Below, piece by piece: positions 15,683-24,787 of a DNA stretch of 53,661 nt. Position 1 is the stretch's first letter. The number at the start of each line of letters is the position of its first letter. The DNA is from Lentisphaeria bacterium (GTDB taxonomy: Bacteria; Verrucomicrobiota; Lentisphaeria; Victivallales; Victivallaceae). The position numbers were made by a program, and so were the translations under genes. The notes beneath the pieces were generated by a model. The model worked only from the letters and a program-made list of their open reading frames with translations, searched no databases and was not told the origin of the DNA. The stretch covers positions 1-53,661 of the forward strand of contig JABLYX010000030.1 of the NCBI GenBank assembly GCA_018265615.1. Reading direction: 5' to 3'.

Positions 15683-16435
15683 TCACATCAGCATGCCGCC
15701 GTCGACGTTGATGACCTGCCCGGTCACGTAGTCCGAATCCGGCGAACAGAGGAAGAAAACGACGTTCGCGACATCCTCCGGACGGCCGCCGCGCTTCGCC
15801 GGGATCACCGTGAGGAACGCGTCGCGCGCTTCCTGCGGCAGTTTCTCGGTCATCGCGGTCTCGATGAAGCCCGGGGCGACCGCGTTGACCTGGATGTTCC
15901 GGGTCGCGAACTCCTTCGCGGTGGTTTTCGCGAGCGCGATCACGCCCGCTTTCGAAGCCGAGTAGTTCGCCTGCCCGACGTTGCCCATCCGGCCCACGAC
16001 CGACGCGATGTTCACGATCTTGCCCGCGCGCTGCTTCATCATCGGGCGGACCGCCGCTTTCGTGAAGTTGAACGTTCCTTTCAAATTGACCGCGATGACC
16101 GCATCCCACATATCCTCGGTCATCTTCAGCATCAGCGTATCTTTCGTGATGCCCGCGTTGTTGACCAGAATATCAAGCCGGCCGAAATCGTTCACGACGG
16201 CGGCGACTGTATTTTCCGCGTCCTCGAACTTCGCGACGTTGGCCGCGTAGGCGCGGGCCTCGACGCCCTGCGCCTTGAATTCGTCCGCGGTCTCCTGCGC
16301 GACGTCAAGCATGATATCCACGATCGCGAGCTTTGCGCCTTCCGCCGCGAGACGGGCCGAAATCGCCTTGCCGATGCCGCGCGCACCGCCGGTAACCAGG
16401 GCGACCTTGCCCTCCAAACGCTTTTCACAACTCAT
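15683..16435 (-). CDS. fabG: 3-oxoacyl-[acyl-carrier-protein] reductase
   Basis: A 250-residue short-chain dehydrogenase that reduces 3-oxoacyl-ACP with NADPH in fatty acid synthesis. It has the nucleotide-binding GGARGIG (about 16-22), the NNAG motif (VNNAGITKD), the catalytic Ser and the Tyr-x3-Lys (YSASKAG), and the C-terminal NVDGGMLM typical of FabG. The ATG at 16435 follows AAGGGA; the frame opens at 16468, but that start has no SD. It lies between fabD and acpP. Confidence 0.96.
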   Translation of the reverse strand: MSCEKRLEGKVALVTGGARGIGKAISARLAAEGAKLAIVDIMLDVAQETADEFKAQGVEARAYAANVAKFEDAENTVAAVVNDFGRLDILVNNAGITKDTLMLKMTEDMWDAVIAVNLKGTFNFTKAAVRPMMKQRAGKIVNIASVVGRMGNVGQANYSASKAGVIALAKTTAKEFATRNIQVNAVAPGFIETAMTEKLPQEARDAFLTVIPAKRGGRPEDVANVVFFLCSPDSDYVTGQVINVDGGMLM

Positions 16436-16538
16436 TGTCAGATCCCTTTCTTTCTGGATTGAATGCATACTTTGCGGCCCGCACGGGCACAGGGCGGCCC
16501 GCCGTCACCGACAGGCCGGGCCGGAACTCTTCTTTATT

Positions 16539-17459
16539 TTACAGCGCGAGCGAGTCGAGCGACTCGACGCTGTTCACGTTGAAATACGGCACATCGGGGA
16601 GCGTCCGGCGCAGGAGGCCGGTCAGCACGTTGCCCGGACCGAATTCGATCATCGCATCCCCGCCCGCGGCGACCATTGCGCGCACGCACTCCTCCCAGCG
16701 CACGGAGCCCGCAACCTGCGACGCGAGATTCGACTTGATCTCCTCCACGTCCGCGGCCGGAGCCGCCGTGAAATTGTGGTACACCGGAACGGCGGGGAGC
16801 CTCATGGCGACCCCCGCGAGAATCGGCTTGAGCGCCTCGCCCGCCGGAGCCATGAGCCGGGAGTGGAACGCACCGGCGACATTCAGGACGACGACCTTGC
16901 GCATGCCGCGGCTCTTCAGCTCCTCGACCGCCTTCGCAAGCTTCTCTTTTTCCCCGGAAATCACGATCTGGCCGGGGCTGTTGAAGTTCGCGACGTCGAT
17001 TCCGCACTCCGCGCACACCTCTTTGATGACCTCCGGGTCGCCGGAGAGCACCGACGCCATCCCGCCGGAGGTCGAACGGCAGGCGCGGTCCATGAGCTCC
17101 GCGCGCTGCGCGAGCAGCCTGAGCCCCCCCGCGAAGTCAAACGCCCCGCCGGCGTACAGCGCGCCGTATTCACCGAGGCTGAGCCCCGCGCACGCGACCG
17201 GCTTCACCTCCGGAAATCTGCTTTTGAACGCATCCAGCGCCGCACAGCTCATGGTATAGATCGCCGGCTGGCAATAACGGCTTTCGGTCAGTTTTTCCGC
17301 CGGGCCGTCGAAAATGATCGAACTCTGGCCGTAGCCCAGCACCGCATCGGCTTCCTCGAAGCGGGCCTTCGCCGCCGGAAACGCTTCCACAAGGTCTTTG
17401 CCCATGCCGACGGCCTGCGCCCCCTGCCCCGAAAATACGAAAAACGGCTTCATTGACAT
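16539..17459 (-). CDS. fabD: Malonyl-CoA:ACP transacylase
   Basis: A 306-residue enzyme that loads malonate from CoA onto acyl carrier protein. The N-terminal FVFSGQGAQAVGMGKDL, the catalytic Ser in the elbow GLSLGEYGAL, and the His in AGAFHSRLM are all present. It is the promoter-proximal gene of fabD-fabG-acpP-fabF. Read-through into fabG (103-bp gap) is likely since no terminator is seen there. Confidence 0.96.
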   Translation of the reverse strand: MSMKPFFVFSGQGAQAVGMGKDLVEAFPAAKARFEEADAVLGYGQSSIIFDGPAEKLTESRYCQPAIYTMSCAALDAFKSRFPEVKPVACAGLSLGEYGALYAGGAFDFAGGLRLLAQRAELMDRACRSTSGGMASVLSGDPEVIKEVCAECGIDVANFNSPGQIVISGEKEKLAKAVEELKSRGMRKVVVLNVAGAFHSRLMAPAGEALKPILAGVAMRLPAVPVYHNFTAAPAADVEEIKSNLASQVAGSVRWEECVRAMVAAGGDAMIEFGPGNVLTGLLRRTLPDVPYFNVNSVESLDSLAL

Positions 17460-17505
17460 TTCCTTCCCCAGTTTGCGTTATTCATGCAGGCACAAATTTT
17501 CAGTT

Positions 17506-17534
17506 AATCTATCACAGCAGGGGCCGATTTTCAA
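17506..17534 (-). promoter_or_regulatory. Promoter of the fab operon
   Basis: On the minus strand TTGAAA (17534-17529), a 17-bp spacer and TAGATT (17511-17506), 46 bp before the fabD start. Confidence 0.65.
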
Positions 17535-17551
17535 GTTTCACCGGAGAATAT

Positions 17552-19150
17552 CTACTTCAGAGAATCGTAATCTGTGAGATTTTTCCAGACCCAGACCTTC
17601 CGTTTTTCCGCGGGAACAACCGCATCCGCAGTCAGGTCCAGCACGGGACGCGTCCCGGGATAAGTCACGCCGGAGGCGGAAGCGAACGTCTCGAAGAAAT
17701 AACGGTTGGTCATCGGCAGCGAATGGCGCCGGGCCAGGTTTTCCCGCTTCTCCGCCGGGAGCGACTGCCAGTAGGCCGCATTGCCGAAAAAGAAGAATGG
17801 AATGTGGTAGCTGCCTTTCGCGGCCCCGAACATGGGATTCTCACCGTCGTCGAACAGCGTAAGGCCATGGTCGGAGATGAAGCTCATCATGGCGGAGCGG
17901 CCGCTCTCCTCCACGACCTTCGCAAGCTCGTTCAGGAACGCCCCGCTGTAGACCATGCCGTTCCGGTAGGAGTTCAGCATGAGCTCGAGCCTGCCGGTCG
18001 TGTACCCGTCGAAATTATCGTCGTCAAAGGTCGGCGTATACAGCTTGAACTCATCCGGATAACGGGTGTGAAACTTGAAATGGACCCCCACCATCTTCAC
18101 GATGACCAGAATCTTCCTGTCGTTCGAGCCGGCAAGCTTCCGGATGATCGGCACCATCCCCATATCCAGACGGGTCCCTGAACTCTCATAGTGGTTCGTA
18201 TAGGAGTCGCACTCGCCGATCAGATAATCATAGCCGGTAGTCGACGGCGTCCGCGGCTGATAGGTCACAAAATGAACCTTGTAACCCGCCTCCCGGAACA
18301 GCGTGGGCAGCCCCTTCTCCGGAAAATAGGTCGCCTGATCCAGCCCGTCGCGCCGGGTCAGGCAGGTGAACACCGAATACCAGGTTTGCGGATACATGGA
18401 AATCATGTCCGTGAAATTCAGCAGCCTCCCTTCGGTCCGGGCGCGGAAAAGCAGCGGAGAGCAGTTCTCCGTAATCAGACAGTCGTCGAAGTAATCCTGC
18501 CGGTGACTCTCCCCCAGCACCAGAATCCGCAGGCTTTTCTCCTCGCCGGAAATATCCCGCCCGTCGAATGAAAACGCTTCACGCTCCAGGATGACCTCAC
18601 GCACCGACGCCCACTCCCGGAAGTAGTCGCGCACCGGCTGCGAGGTTGTGCAGTAGACGGCCAGGCCGAACAGCGGCAATGCCGCGAGCCCCCACCGGCC
18701 GCGTTTCCGCAAACCGTTTTTCCGGAAGCAGATGAAGATGATTCCACCGATAAAAAGCAGCGGCAGAAGAAACTCCACCGTCTTCAGCATGGTCAGATAG
18801 GTGAGGATTTCATCGTCCGACGTGATCTGCAGCGTAATGAGCGCCTGCGTGCCGATGTCCCGGAACGACTCATTATAGTGGATGATGAAATGGCGCTCCA
18901 CCACAGTCACAACCCCGAGCGCGGCAAGATAGATGCAGCGCCCCGCCCTGCCGCAGCAGAAGAGCACAACCGCGCCCGCAGCCATCAGCGAAGCCAGCGG
19001 CAGGAAATCGTACTTCCGCCGCAGCAGGATATAACAGAGAACCAGAATGAAGGCGAAAAGCAGTTCCCCGGCGTATTTTCGGTAAAACTGCGGATCGGTC
19101 AACACCGAAACCGCCTTGCGATAAATCTCTGCAACTGCCGTTTTGTTCAT
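17552..19150 (-). CDS. Sulfatase-fold phosphoethanolamine transferase-like membrane protein
   Basis: A 532-residue protein with about five N-terminal membrane helices (residues 25-170) and a large extracytoplasmic domain of the alkaline phosphatase/sulfatase fold. Motifs similar to EptA-type enzymes are LVLGESHRQDYFDD, a Thr/Cys-rich SVFTCLTRRDG where the nucleophile Thr is expected, and the metal-binding SDHGLTLFDDGE. Such enzymes add phosphoethanolamine to lipid A or other envelope glycans. It could equally modify a periplasmic glycan. It is a single-gene unit divergent from the regulator at 19355. Confidence 0.82.
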   Translation of the reverse strand: MNKTAVAEIYRKAVSVLTDPQFYRKYAGELLFAFILVLCYILLRRKYDFLPLASLMAAGAVVLFCCGRAGRCIYLAALGVVTVVERHFIIHYNESFRDIGTQALITLQITSDDEILTYLTMLKTVEFLLPLLFIGGIIFICFRKNGLRKRGRWGLAALPLFGLAVYCTTSQPVRDYFREWASVREVILEREAFSFDGRDISGEEKSLRILVLGESHRQDYFDDCLITENCSPLLFRARTEGRLLNFTDMISMYPQTWYSVFTCLTRRDGLDQATYFPEKGLPTLFREAGYKVHFVTYQPRTPSTTGYDYLIGECDSYTNHYESSGTRLDMGMVPIIRKLAGSNDRKILVIVKMVGVHFKFHTRYPDEFKLYTPTFDDDNFDGYTTGRLELMLNSYRNGMVYSGAFLNELAKVVEESGRSAMMSFISDHGLTLFDDGENPMFGAAKGSYHIPFFFFGNAAYWQSLPAEKRENLARRHSLPMTNRYFFETFASASGVTYPGTRPVLDLTADAVVPAEKRKVWVWKNLTDYDSLK

Positions 19151-19287
19151 CCTCCATGCCCCCTGCTGATCGAGATCTGACGGAATTCAAATTCAATTAA
19201 AATATCCCGGCTTCCGGAACTTGTCCACCTTCTTCCCTTTTTTGTTGCCTGAAAAATTGATCTCAGATGCATTACTGTGTACATTAT

Positions 19288-19316
19288 TTGTATCAGCTGT
19301 GCCCATGAAGCATAAT
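19288..19316 (+). promoter_or_regulatory. Promoter of the first regulator-pseudopilin-glycosidase cassette
   Basis: TTGTAT (19288-19293), a 17-bp spacer and CATAAT (19311-19316). A short inverted repeat, TACA-N5-TGTA (about 19280-19292), overlaps the -35 box and could be an operator. Confidence 0.5.
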
Positions 19317-19354
19317 ATATAACGAAAGAACAACACAGATACGGAGCCGGAACA

Positions 19355-20431
19355 ATGCTGCTGAAAGAGAGAACGAAGGGGCTTTGCGGCCTGCTGGACG
19401 ATGAGCTCCGACGCTTTTCGCCGGGGAGCCGCTTCTATTCCGTGCGCCAGCTCATGCTGAGATACCGGGTCAGCCGCCGGGTCGTCGATGCCGCGCTCGC
19501 CGAGCTGGAGCGCGGCGGCGCAATCGAAACCCGGCCGCAGAGCGGAATTTTCGTGAAGCGGAACCGGATCCGCAAGCACGTCGCGCTGCTGCTGCCGGAC
19601 TGGCCGAGCGAGGGCAACAAGCGGTTTCAGACCTATCTGAAAGCGGAGTACGAAAAGCGCGCTGACGGCTGCAACTTTTCAACCATTCCGTACGACTATC
19701 AGGAGGACCTTGTCCGGAAGATTGCCGGAAGCCCGGCGGATGTGCACATCGTCCTCTGCCCCGGCGTACCGATCAGGCGCGACGAGCTCGCGGGATATGC
19801 GGCGCTTCAGTCGGAGGTGATTTTCATGTGGAGCGACCTCGCGGCGGTCTCCATGCACTCCCTGCGGTCGGACAGTGAATACGGCGGAATGCTGGCCGCC
19901 TCCTGCTTCATCCGCAAGGGACACCGCCAGCTTGCCGTGCTCCCCTCCGAACCGCGCAACCGTGACGTGGTCGGGCGGATCGCCGGCTATACCGGGGCCG
20001 CGCGGCTCTTCGGGGCGGAGGTCCGCGAAATACCGTGCGAGGTCCATTCCGGCGACTACTCCATGAGCCGGGCGCACGATGCGGTCTGCGATTATCTGCA
20101 GACGAACCCATGCGACTTCACCGCGCTCTTCCTGATGAGCGACGAATCCAGCCAGGGAGCCATGGCGGCGCTCGCCGAGCATGGAATCCGGATTCCGGAC
20201 GACGTCAGCATCATCGGCTACGGAAACGACCGCAGCTCCGGATATTTCACGCCGCACCTGACGACGATCTCCGGGCGGCAGCGCGAATGCGCCGCAAAAC
20301 TGGCGGCGGCGATCGACAGACTGTTCGAGGGTTCCGGAGAGCTGATCGATATCTCCGTGCCGCCGACCCTCGTCGAACGCAACTCCGTCAAAGATTTGAA
20401 AAAACACCCAACCACAGGAGATGGAAAATGA
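19355..20431 (+). CDS. GntR-type HTH / LacI-type sensor transcriptional regulator
   Basis: A 358-residue one-component regulator with an N-terminal GntR-like winged helix (about 10-68; SVRQLMLRYRVSRRVVDAAL, then GGAIETRPQSGIFVKR) and a LacI/periplasmic-binding-type sensor domain (about 72-345; RIPDDVSIIGYGNDR, then TTISGRQRECAAKLA). This is the AraR-like architecture, usually a sugar-responsive repressor. Its stop overlaps the next start by ATGA, so it is co-translated with the pseudopilin and is likely the regulator of the downstream glycosidase. CGGAG precedes the ATG. Confidence 0.88.
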   Translation: MLLKERTKGLCGLLDDELRRFSPGSRFYSVRQLMLRYRVSRRVVDAALAELERGGAIETRPQSGIFVKRNRIRKHVALLLPDWPSEGNKRFQTYLKAEYEKRADGCNFSTIPYDYQEDLVRKIAGSPADVHIVLCPGVPIRRDELAGYAALQSEVIFMWSDLAAVSMHSLRSDSEYGGMLAASCFIRKGHRQLAVLPSEPRNRDVVGRIAGYTGAARLFGAEVREIPCEVHSGDYSMSRAHDAVCDYLQTNPCDFTALFLMSDESSQGAMAALAEHGIRIPDDVSIIGYGNDRSSGYFTPHLTTISGRQRECAAKLAAAIDRLFEGSGELIDISVPPTLVERNSVKDLKKHPTTGDGK

Positions 20432-21144
20432 ATATGCGCCGCCGTACATTCACCCTGATCGAGCTGCTCATCGTGATCGCGATCATCGCGATTCTCGCCT
20501 CCATGCTGCTGCCCGCCCTCAGCAAAGCCCGCGACAGGGCCAAGATGACCGGCTGCGTGAACAACCTCAAGCAGATGGGCGTGGTTCTGGCCGGATACGC
20601 CGGGGATTATCAGGATTACTATCCCGCCACCGGGCGGAAAAGCTTCAAGATGGCCGTCGACAACTGGGGCTATGACTGGGGCTGCTGGGGAAACAACGCC
20701 AATACGACCGTCGCTTTGATGAAGCCGTACATGGGCAGCTGGAAGCTCCTGATCTGCCCGCCCGACATCGCCACGAACTCCGCCAACCTCCAGAAGCTCT
20801 GGAAAGGCGAAAGCGCGAACCTCGTCTACGAAGTCGGCGTCAGCTATGACTATTACAACCGCATCTATCCCTCGACCTACGCCGGCGGCGGTCCCTGGAG
20901 CACAAACCTGCCTCCGCGCAAAATCACCAAAACCTCAAATGCCATCATGGGGGACGGCCATCTCTGGTACCGTGACGTCGGTTGGCGCTGGCGGCACAAC
21001 ATGGAAGTCGCGCAGGGCGGCCAGGCCGGCCGGCCGGTCCGCCAGAACTTTCTCATGAACGACGGCAGGGTGGCCGGTGCCGATGCGAGAATGCAGAATG
21101 ACACCTACTACTTTGCGGCCGACGGCAAAATGCCGATTCATTGA
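20428..21144 (+). CDS. Prepilin-like secreted protein (type II secretion pseudopilin leader)
   Basis: A 239-residue protein with a type IV prepilin leader: a basic N-terminus MNMRRRT then FTLIELLIVIAIIAILASML, the site for prepilin peptidase cleavage and N-methylation. After the hydrophobic helix comes LPALSKARDRAK and a globular aromatic-rich domain ending with DG motifs (GDGHLW, NDGRVAG). The spacing to the preceding His (RHNM) is longer than in the usual H-X9-DG tail. Large families of such proteins are characteristic of Lentisphaerota and Planctomycetota; their individual roles are unknown. AGGAG lies seven bases before the ATG. Confidence 0.88.
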   Translation: MNMRRRTFTLIELLIVIAIIAILASMLLPALSKARDRAKMTGCVNNLKQMGVVLAGYAGDYQDYYPATGRKSFKMAVDNWGYDWGCWGNNANTTVALMKPYMGSWKLLICPPDIATNSANLQKLWKGESANLVYEVGVSYDYYNRIYPSTYAGGGPWSTNLPPRKITKTSNAIMGDGHLWYRDVGWRWRHNMEVAQGGQAGRPVRQNFLMNDGRVAGADARMQNDTYYFAADGKMPIH

Positions 21145-21188
21145 TTTCACTTCACAACTGACGCAACAATATGGGATTTCACACATCT

Positions 21189-23042
21189 ATGACCAGATTA
21201 CGCCTGTTCTCCGCCCTCGCCGCATCCGCTTTCGCCGCGACGCTCTTCGCCGGCAGCCCGTGGGGCATCATGTCCCACCCGCTCTGGTCGAAGGATCCGC
21301 AGGATCTCGAAATGGAGGTAAAGCGGACGAAAGAGGCCGGAATGAAATACTACCGCACTGACTTCAATTTCAGCGGAATCGCCGGTAAAAAGGGCGAATA
21401 CGACTTCTCCCGCCATGACGGCATCGTCGACAAACTGACGGCTGCCGGAATCGAAGTGCTGCCGGTCCTGCAGGGCTACGACTGGGAGGTTGCCGGGAAA
21501 CGCCCCGATGCGGTTCCGCTTTACAGGCACCCCGAAGAATGGCGCAGTTATGTCCGCGCCGTCGCGGAACACTACAGAGGGAAGGTCCGCGCCTACGAGA
21601 TCTGGAACGAGCAGGACGGCGGCTTCTGGAAGCCCTCCCCGAACGCCGCGCAATACGTGCCGCTGCTCAAAATCGCGTATGAAGAGATCAAAAAAACCGA
21701 CCCTGAAGCGATCGTCATCGTCGGCGGCCTCTGCGGCTGGAACGTCGACTACATGCGCGACATCTACCATCACGGCGGCAAAGGCTTCTTCGACGCGGTC
21801 GCCGTGCACCCGTACGGCTGGGGTCCGGATGTGAATCCCGGCGCCGCCGCACAGTTCGATGCATTCAAGAAACTCCTCGCCGGCAGCGGCGACGCGAAGA
21901 AAAAGCTCTGGCTGACCGAATTCGGCACCTCGACCTTTCACTCGAGCCTGCTGAACCAGCAGCCGGACGTATTCCTCCGGGCCATCGAATTCGCGTTGAA
22001 GAAGATCGGCCGCCCGCTCCCGCCGGGTCCCCTGAAAATCGGCGTCCCGGCCGAACTGCGCAACCCGGGCAAAATCGTCGACGAACCGCGCAAGTGGCTC
22101 CCCGGCGTCGAATTCGTGAAACTCACGCCGGAACGGCTCGCCGATCTCGATCCATCCGAAATCCCCGTCTATCTCGGCTGCGAATCCCTCCACATCGAGG
22201 CCGACTATCTCGAACCGTCGCGCGACTTCGTCAGAAAGGGAGGCGTTCTGCTCGCGTTCGGCCCGGTCCCGTACTACGTGAAGAACTACAGGCAGCCGAA
22301 CGGAAACTGGATTGCCGGAGATTCCGCCGGCGAGCTTCACCCGTACCTCCGCATCGGCTTCGAAGCGTGGTGGACGAAAAAGGGAGTGCCGCAGTCGACC
22401 TTCAACATCCGCACCGCCCCCGGCATGGAGGCTGAAGGAATCAAGGCGCTCAGAAACGTCTATGTGACCCGCTTCCTCTCCCCGAAAAACCTGAAAGCAA
22501 ACGACACCTACACTCCCATCGTCGAAGCGCTGGATTCCAACGGCAGACCCGTCGGAGAAGCACTCGCGCTCTACACCTTCGATGATTGGAAAGGTGCGAT
22601 CCTCGGCTGCACGATGCTCTTCAACAGCGGGCTGTCCGAGGAGGAACAGGCGAACCTGATCCAGCGCAACTATCTCGGATACCTCGCGGGCGGCGTCGAC
22701 AAGCTCTTCGTCTACAACCTGCGCGACAAAGGCACGAACCGCGCGGAAAAGGAGGACAATTTCGGCATCGTCCATCGCGATTTCTCCCCGAAAAAAGCCT
22801 ATCTCGCTTATCAGGAGATGACCGCGAAGCTCGGCGCGGAGCCGGAATTCGTCCGGAATCTCTCTCCCGGCCCCAACGTTCAGGCCCTGCTTTTCCGGCG
22901 CGCCGAAGACGGCAGGCAGATCCTCGCCGTCTGGGGAACCGGCCCGGAAATCTCCTATCGCGTCAATGCTCAACCGTTCAAGGGCGTCAAAGTCCGTTTC
23001 TTCGACGCGGACTCAACTCCCTCTGTTTCCGCTCTTCCCTGA
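21189..23042 (+). CDS. Secreted glycoside hydrolase, clan GH-A (GH39-like)
   Basis: A 617-residue enzyme with an N-terminal signal peptide (ALAASAFAATLFAG) and a TIM-barrel catalytic domain. The two catalytic acids of clan GH-A are visible: Glu141 in YEIWNEQDGGFW as acid/base and Glu244 in WLTEFGTST as nucleophile. The pattern is closest to GH39-type beta-xylosidases or alpha-L-iduronidases, but other GH-A families are possible. The C-terminal half (about 280-617) contains a beta-rich accessory region. It starts 44 bp after the pseudopilin stop, so it belongs to the same operon. The ATG at 21189 gives a cleaner signal peptide than 21171. Confidence 0.85.
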   Translation: MTRLRLFSALAASAFAATLFAGSPWGIMSHPLWSKDPQDLEMEVKRTKEAGMKYYRTDFNFSGIAGKKGEYDFSRHDGIVDKLTAAGIEVLPVLQGYDWEVAGKRPDAVPLYRHPEEWRSYVRAVAEHYRGKVRAYEIWNEQDGGFWKPSPNAAQYVPLLKIAYEEIKKTDPEAIVIVGGLCGWNVDYMRDIYHHGGKGFFDAVAVHPYGWGPDVNPGAAAQFDAFKKLLAGSGDAKKKLWLTEFGTSTFHSSLLNQQPDVFLRAIEFALKKIGRPLPPGPLKIGVPAELRNPGKIVDEPRKWLPGVEFVKLTPERLADLDPSEIPVYLGCESLHIEADYLEPSRDFVRKGGVLLAFGPVPYYVKNYRQPNGNWIAGDSAGELHPYLRIGFEAWWTKKGVPQSTFNIRTAPGMEAEGIKALRNVYVTRFLSPKNLKANDTYTPIVEALDSNGRPVGEALALYTFDDWKGAILGCTMLFNSGLSEEEQANLIQRNYLGYLAGGVDKLFVYNLRDKGTNRAEKEDNFGIVHRDFSPKKAYLAYQEMTAKLGAEPEFVRNLSPGPNVQALLFRRAEDGRQILAVWGTGPEISYRVNAQPFKGVKVRFFDADSTPSVSALP

Positions 23043-23060
23043 CGGGCCATTTCCCTCCCG

Positions 23061-23843
23061 TCAGCCGTTGGGCTGCTGGCGGCGGCGGTATTCGCCGGGA
23101 GGCATGCCGGAGGTGCGGCGGAAAGCGCGGTAAAAGCTCTCGAGGTTTTCGAATCCGCACTCTTCCGAAATGGTCTTGATGTTGTCGTCGCTGCCGGCGA
23201 GCCGGACGCGCGCGAGCCGGAGCCGGTAGTTCAGCAGATACTGATGCGGGCTCACACCGAGATGTTTGTTGAAGAGCGCGTAGAGGTACGGCTCGCTGAC
23301 GCCGGAGCGCTGCGCCATGTCCCGAACCGAAAAGGTCAGCGCCGAAGCGTCGCGCAGCATGGCGAGCGCCTTTGCCAGCGGCTTCGGATAAGCGGCGGCG
23401 GCGCTCCGCCGGTTGTAGATGTAGCTCTCCCAGAAGAGCCGCCGGTGCACATACTCGCAAAGATAGGTACGGTCGATCGTCTCGTCGTGGAACCGCCCCA
23501 CCGCTTCGTCCACAAAAGCGTCGAGCTCCGCCTCGTTGCTCCAGCCGGTCACACGCGGAACCGAGCGCCGGTCCTCGGGAACGCGGAAGCGGATCGCCAG
23601 GCAGCGGTACGGGTCGCTTGAAGGGGTGCGGAAGATCGTGTACTCCCCGCCGATATGCCAGAAGATCGCGCCGCGTTCGAACTCCCTGACTTCCCCCTCC
23701 TGTTCAAAGTAGACGCGCCCGCCGATCATCACTTCGACGATCTCGGTCCCGGGCGTGATTTCCGCCGGCCTGATCGGCCGGTTGGCGGGGGCCAGAAAAA
23801 TACTCACGCCCAATAGTTCGGTCGGCCGGTTGATCCCCTGCAT
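23061..23843 (-). CDS. AraC-family transcriptional regulator
   Basis: A 260-residue regulator with an N-terminal cupin sensing domain and a C-terminal AraC/XylS double helix-turn-helix (VRDMAQRSGVSEPYLYALF, then NIKTISEECGFENLESFYRAFRR, then GMPPGEYRRR). It is divergent from the isomerase-oxidoreductase pair at 23984, its likely targets, and convergent with the glycosidase gene, from which it is separated by 18 bp. AGGAAAT lies just before the ATG. Confidence 0.93.
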   Translation of the reverse strand: MQGINRPTELLGVSIFLAPANRPIRPAEITPGTEIVEVMIGGRVYFEQEGEVREFERGAIFWHIGGEYTIFRTPSSDPYRCLAIRFRVPEDRRSVPRVTGWSNEAELDAFVDEAVGRFHDETIDRTYLCEYVHRRLFWESYIYNRRSAAAAYPKPLAKALAMLRDASALTFSVRDMAQRSGVSEPYLYALFNKHLGVSPHQYLLNYRLRLARVRLAGSDDNIKTISEECGFENLESFYRAFRRTSGMPPGEYRRRQQPNG

Positions 23844-23883
23844 ATTTCCTGCCTCTTGCGATAAGCGGTAAAAAAATAATAGG

Positions 23884-23900
23884 TTTGGTAAATTGCCAAA
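23884..23900. promoter_or_regulatory. Candidate operator: 17-bp inverted repeat
   Basis: TTTGGTAAATTGCCAAA is palindromic at 14 of its 16 non-central positions and overlaps the -35 box of the 23984 promoter, in the region shared by the divergent AraC gene. Confidence 0.5.
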
Positions 23901-23921
23901 TACTTTCTCACGTTATAGAAT
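23893..23921 (+). promoter_or_regulatory. Promoter of the isomerase-oxidoreductase pair
   Basis: TTGCCA (23893-23898), a 17-bp spacer and TAGAAT (23916-23921), followed by AAGGAG before the ATG at 23984. Confidence 0.55.
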
Positions 23922-23983
23922 ATATAAAGCAATTGGTTTTTTGCAATCTCCGATACGACAAAAAACAAAAAAGGAGTCGGGAA

Positions 23984-24742
23984 ATGTTTCAGGCGGCAGT
24001 TCAGCTCTACTCGTTCCGGGATCAGTGCGCGAAGGATTTTGTGGATATCCTGAAGCTGGTATCGATCATCGGCTTCAAAGGCGTGGAGCCGGCGGGCTTC
24101 TTCGGCCTGGCTCCGAAGGAATTCAAGAAAATCGTGAACGATCTCGGCATGGAGGTCTGCTCGGCTCACGGCCCGTGGTGCCGCTCCGAGGAGCAGATTC
24201 CGGAGATCGTCGACACGCTCGGGGAGCTCGGGCTCTCCACCTGCGTCTGCGGCTTCGGCCCGAATGAATTCAAAGACCTGGACGCGGTCAAACGCACGGC
24301 CGAGCTGACCTCCGGCTGGCAGGAGAAGCTCGAAAAGCAGGGGATCACGCTTTTTCAGCACAACCACGCATACGAATTCGACCTGGTCGACGGCCGCATC
24401 GCATATGACATCTACTCCGAACTCTGCCCGAAGATGAAGTTCGAGATGGACTGCTACTGGTCCGCGAACTTCGGCCAGGTCGATCCGGTCGAGGTCATGA
24501 AGCGCTACCGCGACCGCACGATCCTGATCCATATGAAGGACGGCGTGCTCGACCGCGACATCCCGCAGATTCCGCTCGGCTCCGGCAAGCTGCCGATCCC
24601 CGCGATCCTCGCGGAAGCCGATCCGAAGCTCGTGAAGTGGGTCATCGTCGAACTCGACAACTGCGTGATCGACATCTACCGCGGCATCAAGAAAAGCTAT
24701 CAGTACCTGACGAAAAACGGCCTCTGCATCGGCAACCGTTGA
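23984..24742 (+). CDS. Sugar phosphate isomerase/epimerase-like TIM barrel
   Basis: A 252-residue xylose isomerase-like TIM barrel. Metal-ligand candidates lie in ITLFQHNHAYEF, MKFEMDCYWS, TILIHMKDG and WVIVELDN. The start QAAVQLYSFRDQC is typical of this family (related to inositol catabolism IolE/IolI-like proteins). It probably isomerises a keto-sugar or inositol-like intermediate. The ATG at 23984 follows AAGGAG; the frame opens at 23885, before the promoter. It is followed by a Gfo/Idh/MocA dehydrogenase 45 bp downstream, a very common partner, so the two likely act in one pathway. Confidence 0.9.
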   Translation: MFQAAVQLYSFRDQCAKDFVDILKLVSIIGFKGVEPAGFFGLAPKEFKKIVNDLGMEVCSAHGPWCRSEEQIPEIVDTLGELGLSTCVCGFGPNEFKDLDAVKRTAELTSGWQEKLEKQGITLFQHNHAYEFDLVDGRIAYDIYSELCPKMKFEMDCYWSANFGQVDPVEVMKRYRDRTILIHMKDGVLDRDIPQIPLGSGKLPIPAILAEADPKLVKWVIVELDNCVIDIYRGIKKSYQYLTKNGLCIGNR

Positions 24743-24787
24743 AGATACAGTATCAAGACCAGACATACAGAAGGAAACAGACTTACC

